Under the pieces are notes generated by a model. That model was not told the origin of the DNA. It ran no database searches and worked only from the letters and a program-made list of their open reading frames with translations. Position numbers and translations under genes: made by a program. From DASXHZ01 sp036488085 (GTDB lineage Bacteria > Acidobacteriota > Thermoanaerobaculia > Gp7-AA8), in contig DASXHZ010000004.1 of NCBI GenBank assembly GCA_036488085.1, positions 38,495 to 102,494 of the forward strand: a stretch of DNA of 64,000 nucleotides, in the 5' to 3' direction. This document shows, in pieces, positions 27,474 to 34,387 of this stretch (position 1 is its first letter; every line of letters begins with the position of its first letter).

Positions 27474-27730
27474 CTAGGCGTAACTAGGAAGCCATCGTGC
27501 GACCGCCAGGCTCGTACTTGGAAAGGCCATGGAAGAAGTCGAGGTCGTTAACCGGTGGTCCTTGGTTCTCCCGCTCGTACTTCGCCTCCGCCGCCGCGAT
27601 GAGCCGCACGTCTTTCCGCGTTTGTGCCATCGGGTCGATCCGGAAAGTCATTGCCGTCGTAGGTCATGCGGTCTTAAGGGCGGTCGTAAAGCGCGGTGCC
27701 GCAATCGCGTTTCTATCTACCCTCGCCTCA
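27474..27730. other. intergenic, nothing supported
   Basis: Short open frames on the plus strand have no domain or ribosome-binding-site support. It separates the cysteine protease from the inverted-repeat-bounded segment. Confidence 0.35.
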
Positions 27731-27900
27731 CGGTAGTGTCCTAAGTTGCTACGTCCCCTTTTTAGGACAACCAGGATGCGAGGACGGCGGATCGCCCGAT
27801 GATGTCGTCTTGCCACCGCGCGGCGTAGCGGTACCGGCGCAGACCGGAGTTGCGGCGCTCGGGACTGTGCTGCTGATCGCGGCGCTGGCCCTAGTAAGCA

Positions 27901-28731
27901 CCTACTTGCTACCCACCCGGAGTTCGATCAAGCCGCCGCTCTGCCAATCTTCCAGTTGCGGGCGAATCTCGATGCCGATGCGCGCGAAAACATCGATGAG
28001 GCGGCAGGCGGCAGCACGAGCGCTGCGTTTAGCGGAGGTTTGGCAGTTGACGGGAGGACTCCGGCCAGGTGCATCTCAATTCCACGAAATGGTCCGCCAG
28101 CCGTTAAGATGGCGCCGCTGACTTGGCCCTTGTTCCATCCAGCCTCTGCTAATACGATGGCGATTTGCCGAGCGAAACGGCCCGCCTCCGGATCATTGCT
28201 TAAAGATGAGAGTCCGACATTTTGTTGAGGCTCGCCTCGTAGTTCTTCCACAAGTTGGCGTTCAAACGGCGACAGGTCGCGGTCGGCAACCTTGTTCTGT
28301 AGTTCGAGCAACTTGGCTTCCGCGCCTGCCGCCTTCTCTCGCTGCGCAGCTAATTCCGTCTGCTGCTCGGCCACTTGTAGTTCCAGTTGCAGTTGTGCCG
28401 CTTTCGCTTCGGCGGCATCTTTTTTCAATCGAAAGTTGGCACTCTCTAGGTTCGCCGCGCGCTCATTCGCGCGACCCGCCTTCTCGTTAGCATCACCGGC
28501 AGTGTTCTTCACCTCCGCTAAAGACTTTTCCGCTTTCGCTGCGCGCTCCTGCTGCTTGCCTAATTCAATACGCTCTTCTGTCAAACGTTCATCGAATACG
28601 CGCAATTCGCCCTCTTGCCGCTTATTGAGAACATTCGACGTGACCCACGCGCCGCCCCCGAAGACGAAGGTAAGGAAAATCGCGATCAACCCGCCTATCT
28701 CGCAGACTAACTTCCACGATTCAACTGACAC
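27901..28731 (-). pseudogene. membrane-anchored coiled-coil protein, frameshifted near its C-terminus
   Basis: The frame opens at 28731 (MSVESWKLVCEIGGLIAIFL). It has one transmembrane segment (residues about 10-32), a long coiled coil (about 35-150, with AAKAEKSLAEVKN and QLQLELQVAEQQTEL) and a globular end (GRFARQIAIVLAEAGW). The open frame continues as implausible LPPAASSMFSRAS and stops at 27928. The minus-one frame instead gives LIDVFARIGIEIRPQLEDWQ and ends in LRVGSK at 27901, a natural ending for this kind of protein. A single-base shift around 27990-28030 therefore probably breaks, or mis-assembles, the gene. Confidence 0.6.
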
Positions 28732-28850
28732 AGAAAGAACCCTTCAGAGCATTTTGCTTTTTACCATCGCCGTCGTAAGTCTCGGCGGAGCGGCATACTC
28801 GGTCCTTTTAATACTCTTGATGTTCGGTTGCACCGCAGTACCGATGACTA

Positions 28851-28869
28851 GGGCAGCTACTCGCTGCCC
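28851..28869. terminator. palindromic hairpin
   Basis: GGGCAGC (28851-28857) and GCTGCCC (28863-28869) form a perfect 7-bp stem around TACTC. It lies between the coiled-coil gene and the small leftward genes and may terminate the latter. Confidence 0.4.
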
Positions 28870-28958
28870 TGCTCCTCCGACTTCGGTTCGCGCTTGCTCA
28901 TGGGTGGATGATACCCCCCCACTTCGTTCAAGCCGAACATCTCCAATCGGCCGGTTCG

Positions 28959-29093
28959 CTAATCCGCTGCGTCGCGTGGGGACTCGGGCCGCGTGATCTC
29001 CGGATAGGCGTCTTCCAGGAGGATGTGCTGCACCGCGAGGTATTCGTCGAGCGGCGAGAGCGGTTCACGCGGCGTACGGCGCGGTGGCGCCAT
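28959..29093 (-). CDS. small hypothetical protein (44 residues)
   Basis: ATG at 29093 directly after the stop of the preceding leftward frame (TGA-ATG), ending TAG at 28959. The peptide begins MAPPRRTPREPLSPLDEYLA and continues with VQHILLEDAYPEITRP. It is acidic at the C-terminus with no recognisable domain. The tight spacing to the upstream frame suggests co-translation. It is supported only by context and plausible composition. Confidence 0.35.
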   Translation of the reverse strand: MAPPRRTPREPLSPLDEYLAVQHILLEDAYPEITRPESPRDAAD

Positions 29094-29365
29094 TCAGTCC
29101 GTCCGCTGGAACGCGGAGGTACGCACCGCGCCGAGGCATTCGGTGACCGGCGCGAGCGCGCCCTGTACCTGCTCCACGACTTCCGTCACCGTCTCCGTGG
29201 CGTCCAGCACGTCGCCGTTCGTGAACTCGATCCGCGTGATGGTTTCGTCGTCGTTCACCTGCTCGCAGATCGGACGGACCGAGCGGATATGCCACGCGAC
29301 GATCGCGACCGGGAGGCCGGTTTCGTGGCTGACACTTCGACGAACGGAGGAGCATTCCTGCCCAT
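29094..29365 (-). pseudogene. small phage-like protein, frameshifted
   Basis: A frame starting MGRNAPPFVEV at 29365 becomes implausible near 29333. The next frame from that point reads SHETGLPVAIVAWHIRSV and then VNDDETITRIEFTNGDVLDA, with a stop at 29094. The second frame has no start codon of its own before a stop, so the two parts look like one roughly 90-residue gene with a one-base shift. It is divergent from the XRE regulator and its start overlaps the palindromic operator, so it is likely the regulator's target. Confidence 0.45.
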
Positions 29366-29394
29366 AGTGCGGCGGAGTGCACTACGGCACTATG
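29363..29394. promoter_or_regulatory. palindromic operator between divergent genes
   Basis: CATAGTGC (29363-29370) and GCACTATG (29387-29394) are perfect inverted repeats, with a central AGTGCACT palindrome at 29376-29383. This gives related AGTGC/GCACT half-sites. It covers the start of the leftward gene and lies 27 bases before the XRE regulator gene, the usual position for autoregulation. Confidence 0.6.
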
Positions 29395-29420
29395 GTCAGG
29401 TGTCAACCGAGGTTTCCACC

Positions 29421-29681
29421 ATGTCACGTCGCAAGGTTCGGAGCGTCGAAGGGCCCCGGTTTGGGGATGCGATCCGCCGCCTCCGGAAGGAGCGCGGCAT
29501 GAGTCAGGAACCTCTCGCGGAAGCGGCACACCTGACGGACGACTACGTGGGCTTCGTGGAACGCGGAGAGAACGTGCCGACACTGACGGTGATTCTGAAG
29601 CTGGCAAGGGCTCTCGGCGTGGACGCTGGCGATCTGCTCGCGGAGTTCACGCTACCGACGTTGAAGCGGCTGAACTTGTAA
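29421..29681 (+). CDS. XRE-family helix-turn-helix regulator
   Basis: 86 residues. ATG 29421 follows a GAGG box; an upstream in-frame extension crosses the operator and is rejected. The HTH spans about residues 17-70: FGDAIRRLRKERGMSQEPLA, then DYVGFVERGENVPTLTVILK, closely matching the HTH_3 pattern with a Glu in place of the usual ISxxExG Ile-Ser. There is no second domain. It is probably a dimeric DNA-binding repressor acting on the palindrome at 29363-29394 that controls itself and the divergent small gene. Confidence 0.85.
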   Translation: MSRRKVRSVEGPRFGDAIRRLRKERGMSQEPLAEAAHLTDDYVGFVERGENVPTLTVILKLARALGVDAGDLLAEFTLPTLKRLNL

Positions 29682-29715
29682 TACAGCAATCCCCGGAGCG
29701 GAGTAGGATTCGGGG

Positions 29716-29775
29716 ATGTCAGAACAGTCACGTCTGTCAGATGTCAGGCGGCGCATCAGGGAGCACCTGTCGTGA
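29716..29775 (+). CDS. very small open frame upstream of the 29772 gene
   Basis: 19 codons, MSEQSRLSDVRRRIREHLS, ATG at 29716 preceded by a GGGG stretch. Its stop overlaps the next GTG (GTGA). It could be a leader peptide for translational coupling. The low length makes it uncertain. Confidence 0.25.
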   Translation: MSEQSRLSDVRRRIREHLS

Positions 29776-29954
29776 GTGCAATCAGTGCGCTGTTCACCTT
29801 CGGCGGCACGCTCTTTCACTGGGCGAAAGACATCCTTGACTGGATTTCACGGTGGGACACGTGGAATGCCCATGCGCGAGGCGATTCGGCGCATGCACGG
29901 TGCCGACGCTACGCACGTCGAGAGCGTGCCGGTGAAAGAGACATTCAGGGGTGA
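29772..29954 (+). CDS. small hypothetical protein (60 residues)
   Basis: GTG start overlapping the stop of the preceding 19-codon frame. The first half (ALFTFGGTLFHWAKDILDWI) is amphipathic and could be a membrane-associated helix; the second half is Arg/Ala rich. Its 3' part overlaps the next frame (from 29866) in another register, so only the first about 35 residues look natural. No family is recognised. Confidence 0.35.
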   Translation: MSAISALFTFGGTLFHWAKDILDWISRWDTWNAHARGDSAHARCRRYARRERAGERDIQG

Positions 29955-30163
29955 GACGGTGTGGGATGGAGTAGTGGAGGTGTTCGACCTGCACGGCCAT
30001 CCCACGGCGAGCAGGGTCTACGCATGGGCACACGACACGGATGACCCGCACAAACCGAGGCGGCAGGTAACCGTGCTGCAGCTATCCCATCGAATCAGCA
30101 CGGCATGCGGTGAGAGCCGCGATCGTGGAGGAGTTCAAGACCAGTGAAGCAACCGAAACCTAA
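29866..30163 (+). pseudogene. small hypothetical gene with a C-terminal frameshift
   Basis: The frame starts MPMREAIRRMHGADATHVES and stays natural through VVEVFDLHGHPTASRVYAWA and RRQVTVLQ. After 30082 it turns improbable. The plus-one frame gives YPIESARHAVRAAIVEEFKT and ends in TET at 30163. One extra base in CTGCAGC near 30078-30084 explains this. The restored protein is about 98 residues and overlaps the start of the ribbon-helix-helix gene by 20 bases. Function unknown. Confidence 0.5.
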
Positions 30164-30326
30164 GAAGCCGGGCCGTCGGAAGTTGCCGAAGGGCCACGCG
30201 AAGGCGCACATCGTGCCGGTGCGATTCAACCCGGAGTTGCTCGCGCGTGTCGAGCGAGCGGCAAGGACGAGCGGAAAGAACGTTTCCGAATGGATCAGGA
30301 GCACCCTCGATGCTGCAACAAGCTGA
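30144..30326 (+). CDS. ribbon-helix-helix-like small DNA-binding protein
   Basis: 60 residues. A basic N-terminal tail (KQPKPKKPGRRKLPKGHAK) precedes a strand-helix-helix core: IVPVRFNPELLARVERAA, then SGKNVSEWIRSTL. This fits the CopG/MetJ-Arc fold, in which a beta-strand pair inserts into the DNA major groove. It may be an antitoxin-type regulator for the small genes before it, but no toxin is recognised. Confidence 0.65.
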   Translation: MKQPKPKKPGRRKLPKGHAKAHIVPVRFNPELLARVERAARTSGKNVSEWIRSTLDAATS

Positions 30327-30363
30327 GCCGATCAAATTAGGACACTACCCGCTCATTTTCCGC

Positions 30364-30665
30364 TTGACAACCCCATCCGCGCGGGTGTAGCGTTTTCGCA
30401 CAAGGTCAGAGTTCGAAAGAACGAAGACTTTGGCGGCTGTCGGCGGTATGGGCTTCCCGGATGGGATACCAAGTCTGTACCGGTGCGGGAGTAAGAGCTT
30501 AGCTCCTCCTGCCGCGAGACGCCCGAGGTGTACATCTCGGGACTAACACCAACCGGAGGTGTCGGCGCGTGGCCGTCCCTTCCAGCCGGTGGCCGCCTCG
30601 CACCTATGCATGGGTCGTCGTTGGTCCTCCGGCCTCAACCATGAGGGTAGAGAACAGGAGGAAAT
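30364..30665 (+). promoter_or_regulatory. promoter and long structured leader of the 30666 gene
   Basis: TTGACA at 30364-30369 and TAGCGT at 30388-30393 (18-base spacing) begin a leader of about 260 bases without a gene. It contains several hairpins: GGTAT...ATACC around 30447-30472, GCGGGAG...CTCCTCCTGC around 30484-30511, and CCCGAG...CTCGGG near 30522-30541. It ends in a strong AGGAGGAAAT box before the ATG. The structure suggests post-transcriptional control; no known riboswitch is recognised. Confidence 0.4.
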
Positions 30666-31244
30666 ATGGCAGTCATCAACACGAATAGCCCCACCACCAC
30701 CCAGGCTGTGGATACGCCGCAGCCGCCCGCGAAGATCACTCCCGAGGCGGTGTTCGAGCAGCTTCGCACTCTGCATGAGCAGATCAACGAAGAGCTGGCG
30801 CCGCTGACGAGCGGTCAGCGCAGGGGGATCAAACGCCGGAACCAACGGCAGACGAATGAAGTCGTGCAGTCGTCGATCAACATCATCGGCGTCGCGGACC
30901 TCATCTCGCAGGCCGTCGGCATGCCGGCGGAGGCAGTACGCCAGAAGTGCGACGATTCGAACCGCTGGACGGCGGTCGCGGACGAGCTGCGGGCCATGCT
31001 GAACGGAGTCGAGGGAGCAAACCTCGTCCGCCAGCAGCAACTCGCGGATATCGCGAAGCGCGCCTACACGATCGGCTCGTCGCTGGCGGGAGATCCCGCC
31101 AACGTCGGTCTGGTGCCGCACGTGGAGGAGACGAAACGGCTGAAGAAGCTCGCGCGCCGCAAGAAGTCGGCGGCGCCGCAGAATCCGCAGCCGGCTCCGT
31201 CGCCGGCCACGCCGGCACCCGGCACGCCGGCGCCGAAGGCGTGA
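30666..31244 (+). CDS. helical protein of unknown function with a Pro/Ala-rich tail
   Basis: 192 residues, ATG preceded by AGGAGG. It has a disordered N-terminus (NTNSPTTTQAVDTPQPPAKI) and a helical core of about 30-155 (FEQLRTLHEQINEEL, then QTNEVVQSSINIIGVADLIS). A basic stretch (LKKLARRKKSAA) is followed by a PxP-repeat tail (PAPSPATPAPGTPAPKA). There is no signal peptide or enzyme motif. The basic tail may bind nucleic acid, but this is inference. It is well expressed, judging by the ribosome-binding site, and is followed by a strong terminator. Confidence 0.6.
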   Translation: MAVINTNSPTTTQAVDTPQPPAKITPEAVFEQLRTLHEQINEELAPLTSGQRRGIKRRNQRQTNEVVQSSINIIGVADLISQAVGMPAEAVRQKCDDSNRWTAVADELRAMLNGVEGANLVRQQQLADIAKRAYTIGSSLAGDPANVGLVPHVEETKRLKKLARRKKSAAPQNPQPAPSPATPAPGTPAPKA

Positions 31245-31269
31245 GGTAGACAGGCAGTCAGGTAGACCC

Positions 31270-31297
31270 GACCGGGCGCGCCGAAGCGCGCCCGGTC
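31270..31297 (+). terminator. strong GC hairpin terminator
   Basis: GACCGGGCGCGC (31270-31281), loop CGAA, GCGCGCCCGGTC (31286-31297): a perfect 12-bp stem 25 bases after the stop of the previous gene. Confidence 0.7.
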
Positions 31298-31345
31298 ACT
31301 TCGCCGGTGTCATCCACGTCATGGAAGCTCACCGTCACCGTGACG

Positions 31346-31561
31346 CTAGTGAACGACCGTGGGAGGAGAGGCGTCTAGCTGGAGAAGCAGCGCCAGTGCT
31401 CGGCGCTCCATCGAATCGAGGGTCCGGGAGAAATGCGTTTTCTGGGTCGGCGAGAGCGGTAGTCGGGCCACCTCCGCCCGGAACTCCGCGAGCTCGAACA
31501 GCGCGAAACGGAGCCTCGGCAGAAATTCTGAAGGTTCGCGCGCCGCGACATGAACAGACAT
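31346..31561 (-). CDS. small helical protein coupled to a response regulator
   Basis: 71 residues, ATG at 31561 sharing one base with the TGA of the leftward response-regulator gene (TGATG). The sequence (FLPRLRFALFELAEFRAEVA, then QKTHFSRTLDSMERRALALL) forms two amphipathic helices and could be a phosphotransfer or dimerisation partner. No conserved His-box is certain. Translational coupling to the receiver is the main evidence that it is real. Confidence 0.45.
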   Translation of the reverse strand: MSVHVAAREPSEFLPRLRFALFELAEFRAEVARLPLSPTQKTHFSRTLDSMERRALALLLQLDASPPTVVH

Positions 31562-31980
31562 CAGTGGACGCGCGCCTCAGCACTGGTGTCGCGGGCGCTC
31601 GCGCATGCCAGCACTTCATCCATCAAGTCTTCCATGTCGAACGGTTTTCGCATCACGCGGCGTACAAGACCGCCGTCGCGGAAATCGCGCAGCGTCCGAT
31701 CGGATGCGGCCGTCAGCACGACGACGTGCCGCAGGGTTGGCAAGTCGCGGCTCTTGATCTCGCGGATCACCTCGAAACCGTTCACGAGCGGCAGCATCAG
31801 ATCGAGCAGGATGGCGTCGTAGTGCTGGTGGCGAATCTTGCGCAAGCCGGCTTCGCCGTCGCCGGCAGAATCGATGACGACGTTGGCGCGTCGGAACAGC
31901 GCCTTCATCAGCGTCTGAATCGCCTCGTCATCGTCGATGATGAGAAGACGCAGCGGCGATAGCGGTCGAGTGGCGTCCAT
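31561..31980 (-). CDS. single-domain response regulator (CheY-like receiver)
   Basis: 139 residues. Receiver landmarks: acidic pocket LLIIDDDEAIQTLMK, phosphoacceptor Asp in AILLDLMLPLVNG, Thr in VVVLTAASD and Lys in VMRKPFDMEDL. There is no output domain, so it works by protein-protein contact, perhaps with the coupled small protein. No sensor kinase is adjacent. It is divergent from the Crp/Fnr gene, with 189 bases between them. Confidence 0.88.
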   Translation of the reverse strand: MDATRPLSPLRLLIIDDDEAIQTLMKALFRRANVVIDSAGDGEAGLRKIRHQHYDAILLDLMLPLVNGFEVIREIKSRDLPTLRHVVVLTAASDRTLRDFRDGGLVRRVMRKPFDMEDLMDEVLACASARDTSAEARVH

Positions 31981-32169
31981 CGGAACCCTCTGCTGGGGAA
32001 AGGCAGCGTGGACGCTACGCCGCGCGGCGAGCGAAGTCTGTACGCTATCGGACCATCCGTCGATGTAGAATGCAATCGCCTACTTCGGCATCCGGTCTCC
32101 AGGTATCACCCCTCTGATGCCAGCTCTCCGAGTGTCGTCGCGGTTTTAAACCCGACGCAAGGAGAGAAG

Positions 32170-32931
32170 ATGACTCGGATTGGGGTCTCTGCCCGTTCCG
32201 GCGGCAGCGCGCTGCTGGCCGCCTTCCCGCCAGAGGTGCGAGCGCACCTGGCGGCCACCGACGAGGACCATGCCAGCCATGACGTGCTGATCAACGCAGG
32301 CGTCGCGCCCAAGTGGCTGTACCTCCCCCATCGAAACGCGGTCGTATCGCTGACGCGCTCGAGCGAAGCGGGAGGAACGGTAGAGGTGGGAATCGTCGGC
32401 TGGGAAGGTTTGGTGAGCGCGCACGTCCTTTTGGATCCGGGCGCCACCGGGATGGACGCCGTCGTGCAGATCGCCGGCATGGTCTCGCGCGTCGACATGG
32501 GGGCGATGCGTGAGGCGTTGGATGGGGACGCGAACGTGCGGAAGCTGCTGCATCTGTATATCGGGATCTTCCTCACGCAGGTGTCGCAGCATGCGCTCTG
32601 CAACCGGCTCCATTCGATCGAGCAGCGCCTCGCCAAATGGCTGCTCGGAGTGCACGACCGCATCGATTCTGATGAGCTGGGGCTGACGCATGACTTTCTG
32701 TCACACATGATCGGCATCCGTCGCTCCGGCGTCACGGTGGCCATCGGCGCTCTGGCACTCGACGGGTTGATCGTCCATTCGCGGCAAAGCATCACGATCA
32801 TCGATCGCGAGGGCCTGGAAGCCCGGACCTGTGAATGTTATCGGGTCATCGCCGCCGCATTCCGGCCTCTGCTCGAGCGGCTTGATCCGGACGGCACTGC
32901 ACCTGCGGCGGGAATCGGCGCCGGAGCGTAG
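32170..32931 (+). CDS. Crp/Fnr-family transcription regulator
   Basis: 253 residues from ATG 32170 with AAGGAGAGAAG upstream; an open extension to 32008 lacks a ribosome site. An N-terminal cyclic-nucleotide-binding-like beta-roll spans about 25-150 (INAGVAPKWLYLPHRNAVVS, then VEVGIVGWEGLVSA), lacking the phosphate-cassette Arg of true CRP. A dimer helix (about 150-180) and a winged HTH (LTHDFLSHMIGIRRSGVTVA) follow. There are no Fnr-type N-terminal Cys. It may regulate the di-iron gene that starts 118 bases downstream. Confidence 0.8.
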   Translation: MTRIGVSARSGGSALLAAFPPEVRAHLAATDEDHASHDVLINAGVAPKWLYLPHRNAVVSLTRSSEAGGTVEVGIVGWEGLVSAHVLLDPGATGMDAVVQIAGMVSRVDMGAMREALDGDANVRKLLHLYIGIFLTQVSQHALCNRLHSIEQRLAKWLLGVHDRIDSDELGLTHDFLSHMIGIRRSGVTVAIGALALDGLIVHSRQSITIIDREGLEARTCECYRVIAAAFRPLLERLDPDGTAPAAGIGAGA

Positions 32932-33049
32932 CTAAGCCTCTGGAAGACGTTGGCCGGCTGTGCCGCCTGGACTCGCGGCGCGTGGAAGCTCAGATAGAAT
33001 GCCCGCCCCTCGTCGCGCGTTCTGGCATACGAGCCCCAGGAGGAGCGCT

Positions 33050-34306
33050 TTGGCCGCTTACACCACCGAGAAGATCGAACCGAAGTACCACGACGCCCTC
33101 GTCGCGTGGCAGAAGAAGAACTTCCCCGAGCTGCAGTTCCTCGAGGACAACTGGACGAAGTACTACGCCGCCCAGACGCCCTTCCAGTTGACCGCGAAGA
33201 TCGGGAAGCTCAACTCCGAGACGATCAACTACGGACGCATGGCCGGCCAGCCGCGCTTCGAGAACGCCGGCGACATGGTCGGCAACATGTTCTACTCCGC
33301 GCGCGACATCGTCCGCGCCCAGGCGTCGACCGAGCTCGGCTCGATCCAGCAGCACCGCCTGACGCTCGAAGAAGCGCCCACCGATCAGATGAAGATGGCC
33401 GTCCTCCGCATCATGGCCGAGGAGCTGCGCCATGCGTATCAGATGTTCTGGGTCCTCAACCACGACCACTCGTGGAAGAAGCCCGGACATCCCGACATCG
33501 CGCAGGAGACGATGGACGAGCTGCTGCACATGGAGCTCGGCAACCACGTCCTCGATGCCTTCAACATCCCCTTCTCGAACTTCCTCGACAACGTCGTCTT
33601 CGCCGCGGTGATCGATCTCGTCGGCAAGTACCAGCTCGAGATGCAGAAGGTCTTCTCGTACGCTCCGATGGCGCGTTCGATGGGACCGATGCTCTCCGAG
33701 GAGGGCTTCCACATCGGATCCGGACGCGGCTTCCTCAAGGAGCTCGCCCTCGGCGCCATGAACGGGAGCGGCAGCTATTCGATCGACGACATCCAGCGGG
33801 CGCTCAACGCCTGGATCCCGCGCGGCGTCGAGATGTTCGGCAACGAGCGCGGCGGCGAGACAGCCCTGGCGTTCGGCTTCAAGGATCGCAACAACGGAAC
33901 CGCGCAGGCGGAGTACTACGGTGAAGTCCGGGAGGTGCTGGAGCTGGTCAACGTCGAGATCGTGAAGAGCAAGGTCAAGGACCTCTCCGCTCCCGACGCC
34001 CGCTCGCTCGTGCGCGAAGTTCAGGACACCGGCGAGACGATCAAAGGCATCAAGCCGGAGGATCTCCTCTTCGTCCCCGATGTGAAATTCTTCCGCAAGC
34101 GCGGCGTCGAAGAGGTCGCGCTCATGCCGTACGACGTTTACGGCTCGCTCCTCATGGAGGACGGCAAGCCCCTCTCGCCAGAGAAGTACCTCGGCTACCT
34201 CGCGACGGTCCTTCCCGACTACTTCATGAAGACGCACGAGTTCGAGAAGTACCGCGCCGCCCTCCTCGGCAACAGCGCGCCGGCCCCCGGTTCGTACGGC
34301 TGGTAG
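33050..34306 (+). CDS. PaaA/BoxB-type di-iron aromatic-CoA oxygenase family protein
   Basis: 418 residues from a TTG (MAAYTTEKIEPKYHD) seven bases after AGGAGG. The chain is helical with two ferritin-like iron-ligand pairs: Glu in QASTELGSIQQH with EELRHAYQ, and ELLHMELGNH with SEEGFHIGSG. This is the arrangement of the phenylacetic-acid-catabolism protein family, whose members epoxidise ring-1,2-phenylacetyl-CoA or benzoyl-CoA. The reductase and other paa/box subunits are not adjacent, so the substrate is open. A Crp/Fnr-type regulator precedes it. Confidence 0.7.
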   Translation: MAAYTTEKIEPKYHDALVAWQKKNFPELQFLEDNWTKYYAAQTPFQLTAKIGKLNSETINYGRMAGQPRFENAGDMVGNMFYSARDIVRAQASTELGSIQQHRLTLEEAPTDQMKMAVLRIMAEELRHAYQMFWVLNHDHSWKKPGHPDIAQETMDELLHMELGNHVLDAFNIPFSNFLDNVVFAAVIDLVGKYQLEMQKVFSYAPMARSMGPMLSEEGFHIGSGRGFLKELALGAMNGSGSYSIDDIQRALNAWIPRGVEMFGNERGGETALAFGFKDRNNGTAQAEYYGEVREVLELVNVEIVKSKVKDLSAPDARSLVREVQDTGETIKGIKPEDLLFVPDVKFFRKRGVEEVALMPYDVYGSLLMEDGKPLSPEKYLGYLATVLPDYFMKTHEFEKYRAALLGNSAPAPGSYGW

Positions 34307-34308
34307 TT

Positions 34309-34387
34309 GGGAGCGGACGTCTCGTCCGCTCATGCGCGGCGTTAGCCGCGCTGTCGCGCGGCATGAGCGGACGAGACGTCCGCTCCC
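34309..34387. repeat. 27-bp perfect compound palindrome between convergent genes
   Basis: GGGAGCGGACGTCTCGTCCG begins a 27-base arm at 34309-34335 that is perfectly repeated inverted at 34361-34387. Each arm is itself a hairpin (AGCGGACG/CGTCCGCT), and the 25-base centre holds GCGGC-GTTA-GCCGC. It can act as a bidirectional terminator, and its two-hairpin layout recalls REPIN elements. It abuts the stop of the 34388 gene. Confidence 0.7.

Larger units (their letters stand above)
27732..30349. mobile_element. possible decayed mobile segment bounded by 19-bp inverted repeats
   Basis: GGTAGTGTCCTAAGTTGCT at 27732-27750 matches the inverse of 30331-30349 at 17 of 19 positions. Between them are small, partly frameshifted genes: a coiled-coil membrane protein, an XRE regulator with operator, small hypotheticals and a ribbon-helix-helix protein. 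G+C is lower than in the flanks. No transposase or clean target duplication is seen, so this could be a non-autonomous element, an IS remnant, or chance repeats. Confidence 0.35.

Noticed and set aside
28908..29420. Long N-terminal extension of the XRE regulator
   Set aside because: It runs antisense to small leftward frames and across the palindromic operator; ATG 29421 has a ribosome site and directly precedes the HTH domain.
30326..30360. Target-site duplication for the 27.7-30.35 kb segment (CTCA on both sides)
   Set aside because: The four bases are at unequal distances from the two inverted repeats, so no true duplication can be claimed.
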